NCBI GenBank assembly: GCA_944387375.1
Contig: CALXEQ010000006.1
Location: forward strand, 1-64,000
From: an uncultured Clostridia bacterium
GTDB taxonomy: Bacteria > Bacillota > Clostridia > TANB77 > CAG-465
DNA: 64,000 nt
Direction of reading: 5' to 3'
The stretch's first letter is position 1. Every line of letters begins with the position of its first letter. The notes beneath the pieces are model-generated. The model searched no databases, was not told the DNA's origin, and worked only from the letters and a program-made list of their open reading frames with translations. The translations under genes and the position numbers were made by a program. Shown here in pieces: positions 54,025 to 63,246 of the stretch.

Positions 54025-54527
54025 AAATAACCAATAAATGGTAAATTTCTATATTTTTCATCATAATCTAAACCAAATCCTACAACAAATTTATCTGGAA
54101 TATTGAAGCCAGTATAATCAGGTTCAATATCAAATTCTCTTCTTTCTTTTTTATCTAATAGAGTACAAATTTTAAGTACTTTTGGTTTTTTTTCTTTAAA
54201 ATAATTTTTTAAATAATAAAGTGTTCTACCAGTATCTATAATATCTTCAATTATTACTACATTTTTATCTATAATGTTTTCACTAATATCTAAACTAAAA
54301 TTAAGCTTACCTGTACTATGTGTTCCGCTATAACTAGATACTCTCATGAAATCTAAAATTACAGATGAAGTTATATTTTTAGCTAGTTCTGTAGTAAAAA
54401 AAACAGATCCTTTTAATATACAAATAAATATTATTTCTTCATTATCAAAATCTTTTTGTATTTGTTGTGCTAGTTCTTTTATTCTATTTTTTAAATCAAT
54501 TTCGTTAATTAGTGTATGTAAAACCAT
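54018..54527 (-). CDS. hpt: Hypoxanthine phosphoribosyltransferase
   Basis: 169 aa. It salvages hypoxanthine (and guanine) to nucleotides with PRPP. The PRPP loop VVIIEDIIDTGRTL (about 95-108) is diagnostic, ICILKGS is the flanking block and FVVGFGLDYDE is the C-terminal purine-binding segment. The window also holds a guanine deaminase, so both salvage and degradation of guanine are possible. AGGAGG precedes the ATG, and the gene is divergent from the transglutaminase gene. Confidence 0.95.
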   Translation of the reverse strand: MVLHTLINEIDLKNRIKELAQQIQKDFDNEEIIFICILKGSVFFTTELAKNITSSVILDFMRVSSYSGTHSTGKLNFSLDISENIIDKNVVIIEDIIDTGRTLYYLKNYFKEKKPKVLKICTLLDKKERREFDIEPDYTGFNIPDKFVVGFGLDYDEKYRNLPFIGYLE

Positions 54528-54605
54528 AATAAGTATCCTCCTGTTTTTACAATTATATCATAGTAAAGAATTATATACAAGAATAATATTAGAATGGTGT
54601 GTAGG

Positions 54606-54634
54606 TTGACATAAATTTAAAAAGATGATATAAT
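54606..54634 (+). promoter_or_regulatory. Promoter of the transglutaminase-like gene
   Basis: TTGACA (54606-54611), 17 bp, TATAAT (54629-54634). Confidence 0.85.
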
Positions 54635-54694
54635 ACTTATAGTCGTTTAAAGGGGAACATGAGATTAAATAATCAAATGAAAGGTGGTAAGGCT

Positions 54695-55579
54695 ATGGAG
54701 AAATCCAAATTGTTTAAAACGTTTATTATTTTGGTACTTACTTTTGTATTTTTGTATCTTTTTTTAGAAAATAATCAAGCAACAGAAGTAACACAAGTAA
54801 GTGCTCTTACGGATGTGACAGGATATGCAGTCTATGATGGAAGAAATGTATATGAGCATTATAAGTCTATTTTGAGTGAAAAAGAGAAGATAGTTTATGA
54901 TGAACTTAAAGAAGCATATTTGCAATTTAAACCAAGTTTTTCTACAACAGTAGAAGAAATAAAAAGTGAAGAGTTAAAAAGGGTATTTAGTGCAGTAATT
55001 CTTGATCATCCAGAGATATTTTGGATAGATTCATACTCTTCAATGGGAGATATTTTTACTGGAAATGTTTATACTAGTATGGTTATACATTTAAGATATA
55101 CATTTTCTAAAGAAGAAGCTTTACAAATAAAGCAACAAATAGAATCGAAATATAGTGAGATTATTCAAGGAGCAAAAAGATATAAATCAGATAAAAAAAG
55201 AGTAAAGTATGTACATGATAAATTAATTGAAATAAGTGAATATACTGGATATACAAATGAACAGAGAGATAAATTTCAGTCTATTATTTCAATTTTTGAG
55301 ACAGGTGATACAGTATGTGCAGGTTATTCATATGGATTTAAATTTATAATGGATAATTTAGGCATAGAAAGTATTGCAGTTGAAAATATTAATAATAAAG
55401 ATTCATCAAAATCTCACATATGGAATAAAGTAAAGTTAGATGGAGTTTGGTATAATTTGGATGTAACGTGGGACTCACAATTATCAAAAGATAGTAACAT
55501 ATCATATAAATATTATTTATTAGATAATAATGAATTTTATTCAATACATCAAAAACCGAATATAATAATAAGTGAATAG
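54695..55579 (+). CDS. Membrane-anchored transglutaminase-like protein
   Basis: About 294 aa. An N-terminal anchor (about residues 7-25) and an outer helical part precede a transglutaminase core: Cys in GDTVCAGYSYG, His in KSHIWNKV and Asp in NLDVTWDS form the triad. Family members are peptidases or cross-linkers acting on cell-wall or surface proteins. AAAGGTGG lies 8 nt before the ATG at 54695. It is a single gene with its own promoter and terminator. Confidence 0.85.
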   Translation: MEKSKLFKTFIILVLTFVFLYLFLENNQATEVTQVSALTDVTGYAVYDGRNVYEHYKSILSEKEKIVYDELKEAYLQFKPSFSTTVEEIKSEELKRVFSAVILDHPEIFWIDSYSSMGDIFTGNVYTSMVIHLRYTFSKEEALQIKQQIESKYSEIIQGAKRYKSDKKRVKYVHDKLIEISEYTGYTNEQRDKFQSIISIFETGDTVCAGYSYGFKFIMDNLGIESIAVENINNKDSSKSHIWNKVKLDGVWYNLDVTWDSQLSKDSNISYKYYLLDNNEFYSIHQKPNIIISE

Positions 55580-55600
55580 AGCAGAAATGCTCTATTTTCT
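55575..55600 (+). terminator. Terminator after the transglutaminase-like gene
   Basis: A 9-bp stem, 55575-55583 with 55588-55596, overlapping the stop. Confidence 0.75.
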
Positions 55601-55677
55601 TTTACATAAAGATTACATAACTTTACTTTACAATGATTTTATGGTATAATATTAATGTACTTTTAGGAGGCATAAAA

Positions 55678-55968
55678 ATGAATATACAAATAAATACATT
55701 ATTAGATGAAGAAAAATATGAAGATGCAATAGAATTAATAAAGAAAGAATATATAAGTCTTTATGATAAAATGTTGGATAAGAAAGAAGCGCAAAAACCA
55801 CAAAATGATGATTTTTATTGTTATACTACAAGAGTAATTAATGAGTATCCAGATTTTAAAAATAGATTAGATTATTTAAGAAATACAATATTACAAGATG
55901 ATATAAATTATTTAAATGAAATTAGTGTACTAAAGAATACATATAATTATTTAATTAATAATTGTTAA
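55678..55968 (+). CDS. Unrecognised small helical protein
   Basis: About 96 aa, acidic and helical, without membrane segments. A pattern like EEKYEDAIELIKKEY at the N-terminus recalls a helical repeat, but one copy only. The ATG at 55678 follows AGGAGG; the ATG at 55633 lacks a site. No family recognised. A perfect terminator follows. Confidence 0.7.
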   Translation: MNIQINTLLDEEKYEDAIELIKKEYISLYDKMLDKKEAQKPQNDDFYCYTTRVINEYPDFKNRLDYLRNTILQDDINYLNEISVLKNTYNYLINNC

Positions 55969-55970
55969 CA

Positions 55971-56007
55971 AATAACATTATAGATTTTCTATAATGTTAT
56001 TTTTTTT
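55971..56007 (+). terminator. Terminator with a 14-bp perfect stem
   Basis: 55971-55984 pairs with 55988-56001, and eight T follow. Confidence 0.88.
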
Positions 56008-56084
56008 GAAAAAAATATATAATTTTAGTGAAAATAAAGAAAATTATATAGCTTTATGATATAATTTTTTTGGAGGTTGGTTTT

Positions 56085-58718
56085 ATGAAATATTATGATG
56101 AGGAAGTAGATAAAGTTTTAGCTTCACTTGAAACTAATGAAAATGGTTTATCTACACAAGAAGCAGAAGCTCGTCTTAATAGATATGGACTAAATAAACT
56201 AAAAGAAACTAATAAAAAAAGTAAATTATCTAAGTTTTTAGATCAATTTAAAGATATGATGATTGTAGTACTTTTAATAGCTGCTGTTTTTTCGGGTATA
56301 AGCTCATATTTAAATGGAGAAGCGTATACAGATACCATAGTAATAATTGCAGTTGTATTATTAAATGCTATTATGGGATTTGCTCAAGAGCTTAAAGCTG
56401 ATTCTGCAGTTGAAAGTCTTAGAAAAATGACTACACCTAACGCAAAAGTAATTAGAAATGGTCAAGTTACAATATGCTCTTCAGAAAAGATTGTTCCTGG
56501 AGATATTTTAAGCTTAGAAGCAGGTGATACAGTTCCTGCAGATGCAAGAGTCATATGGGAGGTATCATCTAGTGTAGATGAGTCAATGCTTACAGGAGAG
56601 AGTGAGCCGATAGAAAAAAATGTAGATGTAGTAAGCTCAGATGCTCAAATTAATGAAAGAATAAATATGGTTTATTCTGGATGTAATGTTGTGTATGGAA
56701 AATTAAAAGCGGTTGTTGTAAAGACTGGTATGGATACAGAACTTGGAAAAATAGCTTCATCTGTACAAAAAGATAAAGAAGTATTATCTCCATTACAAAT
56801 AAAGATTAATAATATAAGTAAAGTGTTATCAATAATAATAGCATTAATTATTGGATTTGTATTAATTTATGGAATTGCAAAAGGTAATGATACGTTAGAG
56901 ATTATAATGCTTTGTATATCACTTGCTGTTGCAGCAATACCAGAAAATTTACCAACAGTTATAACCGTTACGCTATCACTTGGTACAACAGCTATGGCAA
57001 AGAAAAATACAATAGTAAGAAAAATATCTTCTGTTGAAACACTAGGGTCTATAGATATAATTTGTTCAGATAAGACTGGAACAATCACTCAAAATAAAAT
57101 GACAGTTAAAGAGGTAATTTTTAATAATAAAAATTATAAAGTTGAAAAAGAGCCTATAGAAAACAGTGAGCTTTTAATAGACTTAATGGTGTTATGTAAC
57201 GATAGTAAATTTGATCCACAAGATAAAGAAAATTTGATTGGTGATCCTACAGAAACAGCATTATTTAAATATGCTATGGATATGGGGTATAATCCGCAAA
57301 ATATAGTTAATGAAAATAAAAGAGTTGCTGAAGTTCCTTTTGATTCAGATAGAAAGATGATGACAACTATAAATACTGTTCAAAATAAAATTATAGTTGC
57401 AACAAAGGGAAGTCTAGATTCTTTACTTAAAAAATGTACTTCATACTATGAAAATGGAAATGTATATGAAATAAATGAAAAGCAAATACAAAAGATTTTA
57501 AATTTTGAAAAAGAAATGGCTCAAAAATCTTTAAGAGTATTATCTTTTGCATATAAGGTTATAAAAGAGGTACCATCAGAAGATGAATTAGTAGCTGTAG
57601 AGAGTAATTTAACTTTTGTGGGTCTTGTTGGTATGATGGATCCTCCAAGAGAGACAGTAAAAGAATCTATTAAAACTTGTCGTGAAGCTGGAATTCGCCC
57701 TATTATGATAACTGGTGATAGTTTAAGTACTGCTACAGCAATAGCAAAAGAGATTGGAATTATACAAGAAGGTACAGGAGTTATCGAGGGAAAAGAATTA
57801 GATAAGTTAAGTGATGAACAATTAATAAAAGAGGTCAGTAAATATAGTGTTTATGCAAGAGTGCAACCAGAACATAAAGTAAGAATTGTTAAAGCATGGC
57901 AAGCAAATAATAAGGTTGTTGCTATGACAGGAGATGGAGTAAATGACGCTCCTGCTATAAAACTTGCACATGTTGGAATTGGAATGGGAAAAACAGGTAC
58001 AGAAGTTACAAAAAGTGTTGCGGATGTAATTTTAGTAGATGATAGTTTTAGTACAATTGTGGATGCTGTAGGAGAAGGTAGAAAAATTTATGATAATATA
58101 AGAAATGGTATAATATATTCACTAGCAAGTAATTTTGCAGAAATACTTGTTGTTATAGTAGGATTATTTAATAATATAGAAATCTTTTTACCATTACACA
58201 TATTATATATTAATTTAGCTACTGATTCTATTCCTTCAATATGCTTAGCTTTTGAAAAAGCTGCAAAAGGAATAATGAAAAGAAAGCCTAAACCTGTAAA
58301 TGCACCATTTTTTACACCATTTGTTATAGCAAGTTTAGCAGTATCTGCATTATTTAAAGCAGTATCTGTACTTGAAACATATTATTTTGCAAATATGTAT
58401 TATGGTCAAGATGTAGCAAGAACAATGGCATTTTTATGTATGGTTGTACAGGAAATGGTATATGCTCTAAATTGTAGAAACCTTAAAGAGCCTATAGTAA
58501 AACAAGGAATTTTCTCAAATAAAGCTATGAATATAGGAATGTTAATATTAATAGTAATGCAACTTCTAGTATTTTTAACTCCAATAGGAAGTATATTTGA
58601 AATAGTTCCATTAACACTTACTCATTTATTAATAATAATCTTAATTAATATTGTGGGCTTCGGAGTTATTGAACTATCTAAATTTGGAGTTAGAAAATTA
58701 TTTAAAGATATGGAATAA
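56085..58718 (+). CDS. Calcium-type P-type cation ATPase
   Basis: About 877 aa. P2-type pump: N-terminal cation-ATPase domain, TGES (actuator, MLTGESEP), phosphorylated Asp in SDKTGTITQ (about 335), KGS in the nucleotide domain, TGDGVND (about 620) and ten membrane segments. The M4 motif is PENLP instead of the usual PEGLP; M5 (NFAEILVV) and M6 (NLATDSIPS) keep the calcium-type Asn, Glu, Thr and Asp. It probably exports Ca2+. GGAGG precedes the ATG at 56085. Confidence 0.93.
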   Translation: MKYYDEEVDKVLASLETNENGLSTQEAEARLNRYGLNKLKETNKKSKLSKFLDQFKDMMIVVLLIAAVFSGISSYLNGEAYTDTIVIIAVVLLNAIMGFAQELKADSAVESLRKMTTPNAKVIRNGQVTICSSEKIVPGDILSLEAGDTVPADARVIWEVSSSVDESMLTGESEPIEKNVDVVSSDAQINERINMVYSGCNVVYGKLKAVVVKTGMDTELGKIASSVQKDKEVLSPLQIKINNISKVLSIIIALIIGFVLIYGIAKGNDTLEIIMLCISLAVAAIPENLPTVITVTLSLGTTAMAKKNTIVRKISSVETLGSIDIICSDKTGTITQNKMTVKEVIFNNKNYKVEKEPIENSELLIDLMVLCNDSKFDPQDKENLIGDPTETALFKYAMDMGYNPQNIVNENKRVAEVPFDSDRKMMTTINTVQNKIIVATKGSLDSLLKKCTSYYENGNVYEINEKQIQKILNFEKEMAQKSLRVLSFAYKVIKEVPSEDELVAVESNLTFVGLVGMMDPPRETVKESIKTCREAGIRPIMITGDSLSTATAIAKEIGIIQEGTGVIEGKELDKLSDEQLIKEVSKYSVYARVQPEHKVRIVKAWQANNKVVAMTGDGVNDAPAIKLAHVGIGMGKTGTEVTKSVADVILVDDSFSTIVDAVGEGRKIYDNIRNGIIYSLASNFAEILVVIVGLFNNIEIFLPLHILYINLATDSIPSICLAFEKAAKGIMKRKPKPVNAPFFTPFVIASLAVSALFKAVSVLETYYFANMYYGQDVARTMAFLCMVVQEMVYALNCRNLKEPIVKQGIFSNKAMNIGMLILIVMQLLVFLTPIGSIFEIVPLTLTHLLIIILINIVGFGVIELSKFGVRKLFKDME

Positions 58719-58720
58719 AT

Positions 58721-58757
58721 AAAAGAACTTGAGAGTAAATCTCAAGTTCTTTTCTAT
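58721..58757 (+). terminator. Terminator after the P-type ATPase gene
   Basis: A 14-bp perfect stem, 58721-58734 with 58740-58753. Confidence 0.88.
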
Positions 58758-58836
58758 TATATTACAATGATTAAATTGTATTGAATAAAGAAATAATATA
58801 TAATATAATTTTAATATAAGTATATTAGGTGATATT

Positions 58837-61101
58837 ATGAAAAGCAATGATAAGTTAAGTGAACTGTTAAAAAACAATATAAATAATGTTATTTTTAATA
58901 ATTTTGAACAAGCAGATTACAATAATTATGATGAAATTATTAAAACTATAATATCTCAAAATAATTCTAACGATAAGAAAATAGAGTATCAGCAACCAGA
59001 AGATGTAAATAATGGGGAATGTATAGAGTTTAGAGCTTTAGATGATATAGATGACTCTAGATATATAGTATATGTAAATGAGCATAGAATAAGAGATAGA
59101 ATTAGTGATATTTCTTCTACACAAAATATAGACGAAAAAAGACAATTAACATTAGAACTTTTATATGATATAGTTTCAGGCTCATATGTTGTTTCTAATC
59201 AATATAAAAATAGAACAAGTAAAGACATAGAGCAAAATGTTATTGGAATTAATAATTTGGTAAGCGATAAGGTAAAGAATAAGGTAACATATTTACAAAG
59301 AAAAGACTCTTTGGATAAGCTGAGATTTAATATAGAAGAAACTTTAACTGATTTAAATGATAATAATAGAAAATATATAGAGGATTCTTTAAAAAATTAT
59401 GAACAAAAGGAAATTTTACAGGCAAGTGTAAATGAAATGAAAGATTATATATCAAAAGTTGATGAACTTTCAAAATCATATAAGATGTATCCAAATGAAG
59501 ATAAAAGCAGTATTTTAAAAAGAATAACAAATGATTATAGAAAAAGAATAGAAAATATTAGTAAGTATATGGAATCAGATAAAGAGGAATATGAATTTTC
59601 TCAAGACGGAGATAAAATAACAAATATTACTAGAAATTTGGCTGGTAATATGGAAATAAATTATAAAAAAGTAGATGAATTAGAAAAAAATCATATTGGA
59701 AGTATAGAAAAATATGAGTTATTAAATAGTGATGTTCTGTTAGCTAATGAAATCTTAAATAGCAATGTTACATATTTAGATATAGAAGATGAAAGTGTTC
59801 CAGATAAAATTAGAAAGTTATATGAAGATATCCAAAAAGATAATGAAAAATTTGAATCAATAGATCCAGATGAAGCGGTTAAACAATATATATTAGATAC
59901 ATATCCCGAAATGGCAATTAGTCTTGGTAAATATCTTCAAAAAGATGATTTGGAAAAAGTTATAGAAACATTACCAGAAAATATAAAACTAGAAATAGAA
60001 GATATATTAAAAGAAAATGGAAAAAATTATGATGAATTTATAGCAGAAATATCTAAGAAAAATAAAAATGAAAGTAAAAAGTTGGAAAAAGAAACTATTG
60101 CTTTTGATAAAAAATATGGCGAAGATTTATATAAAGAATTTAAAGAATTTACAAAAGAAGAAAAGGAGGCGTTTTTTAAATATTCTGCTATTGATGATTC
60201 TGTAGCTCAGGGAGTATTAAAAAGATTAGAAGAGGAAATAAAATCTATTAAACCTGACGTAAGAAAAGAAGAAGCTTCTAATATTGCTAATAGAGAGTAT
60301 GGAGATTATTATAATAATGAAATGTTATCAGATTATTATAAATTTAAAGAGCTTAGAGAAAATAATATATTAAGTTCAAATGATAAAATTTCAAATATAA
60401 TAAAAAATAAAATTGGTGATAATAAAAATTTAAATAATAGATTTGAAAAATATTTTAATTCAAGTGATATTGCTAAAGAATTAAATAATATGGATTATCA
60501 AGATTTTAAATATTTTTATGATAATATTGATGATATGAGACAGATGTTAGAAGAGATAGATAAGGAAGTAAAAATACCATATCAAAATCATATAGAGAAT
60601 TTGGGAGATACGTTACTCAAAGTAGTAAAATATAAAAATGATGAAGAATTTGAGGATATATTAAATTCGTTAAAAAGTGATAAAGAAAAAGAAGAAGTAG
60701 TTTCAATAATAAATTACCAAGTATTAAAAGAGAATAATAATGAAATGAAGAAGATTAATCTTATAGAAAGAAATTCTAATAAATCTTTTAATGAAAATGA
60801 TTTTATATTAGCAAAGCAATATTGTAATTTAAAATATAAATCTATGGAGTTTAATCTTGCTGAAAAAGCAGCATTAAATAATGTTAGTGTACTAGAAAAT
60901 GACGATATAGGAGTACAGGAACTAATAAATAAAATGAATTTTTACGAATCTAGAAATTTAGAAATAGATAAAGCTAAAACTAAAAATTATAAGGATGCGC
61001 AGATAAATAAAAGTGATATACTTCAAAAAATAAAAAATAAATTTGAAAAGTTAACTTTAAATGAACATAATAAAAATCAGCCAGATGCATATATTGGATA
61101 G
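58837..61101 (+). CDS. Large unrecognised charged helical protein
   Basis: 754 aa, very rich in Lys, Glu, Asn and Asp, with no signal or membrane segment. Helical stretches with heptad-like spacing are visible at about 115-270 and 400-480, so coiled coils are likely. No catalytic motif is seen. The C-terminus ends PDAYIG. It has a poor AGGTGA site before ATG. It precedes a second helical protein by 9 bp. It could be a cytoskeletal-like or structural protein, or part of a phage-like or defence locus; nothing in the sequence decides. Confidence 0.6.
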   Translation: MKSNDKLSELLKNNINNVIFNNFEQADYNNYDEIIKTIISQNNSNDKKIEYQQPEDVNNGECIEFRALDDIDDSRYIVYVNEHRIRDRISDISSTQNIDEKRQLTLELLYDIVSGSYVVSNQYKNRTSKDIEQNVIGINNLVSDKVKNKVTYLQRKDSLDKLRFNIEETLTDLNDNNRKYIEDSLKNYEQKEILQASVNEMKDYISKVDELSKSYKMYPNEDKSSILKRITNDYRKRIENISKYMESDKEEYEFSQDGDKITNITRNLAGNMEINYKKVDELEKNHIGSIEKYELLNSDVLLANEILNSNVTYLDIEDESVPDKIRKLYEDIQKDNEKFESIDPDEAVKQYILDTYPEMAISLGKYLQKDDLEKVIETLPENIKLEIEDILKENGKNYDEFIAEISKKNKNESKKLEKETIAFDKKYGEDLYKEFKEFTKEEKEAFFKYSAIDDSVAQGVLKRLEEEIKSIKPDVRKEEASNIANREYGDYYNNEMLSDYYKFKELRENNILSSNDKISNIIKNKIGDNKNLNNRFEKYFNSSDIAKELNNMDYQDFKYFYDNIDDMRQMLEEIDKEVKIPYQNHIENLGDTLLKVVKYKNDEEFEDILNSLKSDKEKEEVVSIINYQVLKENNNEMKKINLIERNSNKSFNENDFILAKQYCNLKYKSMEFNLAEKAALNNVSVLENDDIGVQELINKMNFYESRNLEIDKAKTKNYKDAQINKSDILQKIKNKFEKLTLNEHNKNQPDAYIG

Positions 61102-61110
61102 GAGAGTGCT

Positions 61111-61341
61111 ATGAATATAGATACTAATGAATTAAAAAGAATTTTAAAAATAAAAAGAGAGTATGATAAAGGATTAATAGATATAGATATGATTATACCA
61201 GAAGATTATAAAGTTATAAAAGTGTTATATGATTATGAAATTAATGATAAAAAGGACGAAATAAATAAATTAAAAAATGAAATAAGTGAGTTATATAATA
61301 ATATAGAAAAAATGTTGGATCAAATGAATAGTAAAAAATAA
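61111..61341 (+). CDS. Small coiled-coil partner protein
   Basis: 76 aa, almost entirely helical. The C-terminal half (about 45-75) has leucine/isoleucine heptads, a short coiled coil. GGAGAG precedes the ATG and it follows the 754-aa gene by 9 bp, so the two are co-translated and may bind each other. Family not recognised. Confidence 0.65.
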   Translation: MNIDTNELKRILKIKREYDKGLIDIDMIIPEDYKVIKVLYDYEINDKKDEINKLKNEISELYNNIEKMLDQMNSKK

Positions 61342-61346
61342 ATAAA

Positions 61347-61385
61347 AAATACACCTTTAAATATTATATTTAAGGTGTATTTTTA
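61347..61385. terminator. Bidirectional terminator
   Basis: A long stem around AAATACACCTT/AAGGTGTATTT (one bulge), between the small helical gene and the convergent phosphotransferase. Confidence 0.8.
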
Positions 61386-61393
61386 TTGTAATT

Positions 61394-62323
61394 TTACTTT
61401 TGATCATTCTTAAAATCTATATACCATTTAGAAATAGGCTCTTTAAAATAATTATATTCTTTAAATATATCTATGCATCTATTCTGCATTTTTTTTACAT
61501 GTTCTTTACCGAATTTTATTGACCATCTTATTGTATTCATAGATGAAAAAGCTACATATATTGAATTTATTTTTCAAAAATAATTTGGTATTGAATAATT
61601 AAAGTAGCCATCAATAAATCCACAACTAAATGGTATACTTTTTGGCACATTGAATAAATCATTTTTATAAAAATCTTCAAATCTATCGCTAATTTTTGCT
61701 CTATTAAAATCTATAACTCCAATTTTATTATTTTTTGTATATATCAAATTTCCTAAATGAAAATCACCATGTATATATGTTGGTGGCAAGTTTAAAATGT
61801 TAAACATATTGTTATTTATAAAATTTATGACTTCTATATCATCTTTAACTCTAATATCGTTATTTTCTATATAAATATTTAATTTGTTTATTATATTTTT
61901 TATAATCTCATCTTTAATTTTTTCATTTTCATTAATGTTATATTTTTGATTATGTATAGAGAATAAAATTTTCCCAGCTTCTATTCCTAATTTATACTGA
62001 GTGTTTTTATCAAAAGATGTGATAACATTATCTAAGCTTTCTCCTTCAATCCATGTAAGTAGCATATACACATTTTTTCCATTATTGCATTTTCCTATTT
62101 CTATAGCTTTTGACATTTCAAAGTTAAGATTGTTAAGCTGTTTTATAAATTTAAATTCTTTTATTTTTTGTTCGTAAAGTTTAATATCAGATATTCTTAA
62201 AAGTAAATTTTCATTAGTATTAGTTATAATGTGATATTTCTCATCTTTTGAATATCCACTATTTAATTTTTTTATAGTTTTAAAGTTTTTAAAATTTTTA
62301 ATATCCGAAAAAATATAATTCAT
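61394..62323 (-). pseudogene. Phosphotransferase (APH family) interrupted by an in-frame TGA
   Basis: A kinase of the aminoglycoside/choline phosphotransferase fold. The catalytic HGDFHLGN (about residue 190) and the metal-site GVIDFNRA (about 210) are intact. The frame is then cut by TGA at 61574-61576 (codon 250), but it stays open for 59 more codons in the same frame to TAA at 61394-61396. Those codons continue the family's C-terminal helices, with WSIKFGKEHV. A Trp fits the TGA position (NYF-W-KI), so TGG to TGA is likely. The ATG at 62323 has GAGGAG upstream; an ATG at 62338 is less likely. Confidence 0.75.
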
Positions 62324-62445
62324 AGGATCTCCTCGCATATAATATTATATAAAATTTAATTAAAAAAATCAAAAAAATATAACATTATTATAATATTTTT
62401 TGAAATATGTTATATTATATGGTATAACATTTATGAGGAATGCGT

Positions 62446-63144
62446 ATGAATTATTATGAAATATTAGAGGTAAGTACTAATGCTTCAAAGGAAGTAATAA
62501 AAAATGCATATAGAGCATTAATAAAAAAATATCATCCTGATTCTTATATGGGTAATAAGCTATATGCAGAGAATAAATTAAAGAAAATAAATGAAGCATA
62601 TGAAGTATTAAGTGATGATAATAAAAGGCTTTTATATGATTATGATAATGGATTTAAAATAGATCCTAATGCTCCACCAAAAACTGAAACAGAGCAGATA
62701 TATGACAAGCCTATTGAGCACACAAAAAATGATAATAAAACAGATGAAAAAGTACTCAATAAAAAAGATGAATTAAAAAATAAAATAATTGAAATATTTA
62801 AAAATAGACGAAATGTTGTAATTTGTGTTGTTTCATTATTCTTAGTTGCTTTTGTATTTGGGTTTATTATATCTTCACCAAGTGAGGATAATGATAAAGA
62901 AAAACAAGAAGAAAAAGTTACAGTAAATGAAGAAAAAGATAATGATAAAAAGGATACAACAGTAGATAAAAATTATAATTATAATAACTATAACAATTAC
63001 AGTGATAGTAATAATTATAATCAAAATGATAATACATATGAAAATCAAAATGATAATATAGAAAATGAAACAGATTCAAATGATGAAAATAATAGTGTAA
63101 ATGAAGATATTCCACAAGAAGACGAAAATATGGGTATCTCTTAA
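62446..63144 (+). CDS. Membrane-anchored J-domain protein with N-rich tail
   Basis: About 232 aa. A J domain (about 1-65) with HPD at 30-32 (KKYHPDSY) is followed by a flexible linker, one membrane segment (about 123-143) and a low-complexity tail rich in Asn, Asp, Glu and Tyr. The J domain should face the cytoplasm and recruit DnaK to the membrane; the tail would be outside. The ATG at 62446 lies 7 nt after GAGGAA; an ATG at 62440 is too close to it. It directly precedes the heat-shock gene htpG. Confidence 0.8.
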   Translation: MNYYEILEVSTNASKEVIKNAYRALIKKYHPDSYMGNKLYAENKLKKINEAYEVLSDDNKRLLYDYDNGFKIDPNAPPKTETEQIYDKPIEHTKNDNKTDEKVLNKKDELKNKIIEIFKNRRNVVICVVSLFLVAFVFGFIISSPSEDNDKEKQEEKVTVNEEKDNDKKDTTVDKNYNYNNYNNYSDSNNYNQNDNTYENQNDNIENETDSNDENNSVNEDIPQEDENMGIS

Positions 63145-63173
63145 CATCTTCTTTTTAAGTAAATTTATACTTT

Positions 63174-63200
63174 TTAGCACTCATTACTTGACAGTGCTAA
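63174..63200 (+). promoter_or_regulatory. CIRCE operator (HrcA binding site)
   Basis: TTAGCACTC (63174-63182), a 9-nt spacer, and CAGTGCTAA (63192-63200). This matches the CIRCE inverted repeat TTAGCACTC-N9-GAGTGCTAA in 17 of 18 arm bases. Confidence 0.93.
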
Positions 63201-63216
63201 AATATAGGTATATAAT
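63188..63216 (+). promoter_or_regulatory. Promoter of htpG, overlapped by CIRCE
   Basis: TTGACA (63188-63193), 17 bp, TATAAT (63211-63216). The -35 box lies inside CIRCE, so bound HrcA would block RNA polymerase. Confidence 0.9.
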
Positions 63217-63246
63217 TACTTATTGAAAAAAGGAGATGTTTTTTTT

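Noticed and set aside
61394..62323. Genetic code with TGA read as Trp.
   Set aside because: TGA ends tadA, the ATP-grasp gene and the sigma factor at sensible positions; reading through would add unlikely tails.
62918..63115. A minus-strand frame rich in His and Tyr.
   Set aside because: It is the shadow of the Asn/Asp-rich tail of the J-domain protein; low-complexity composition keeps it open.
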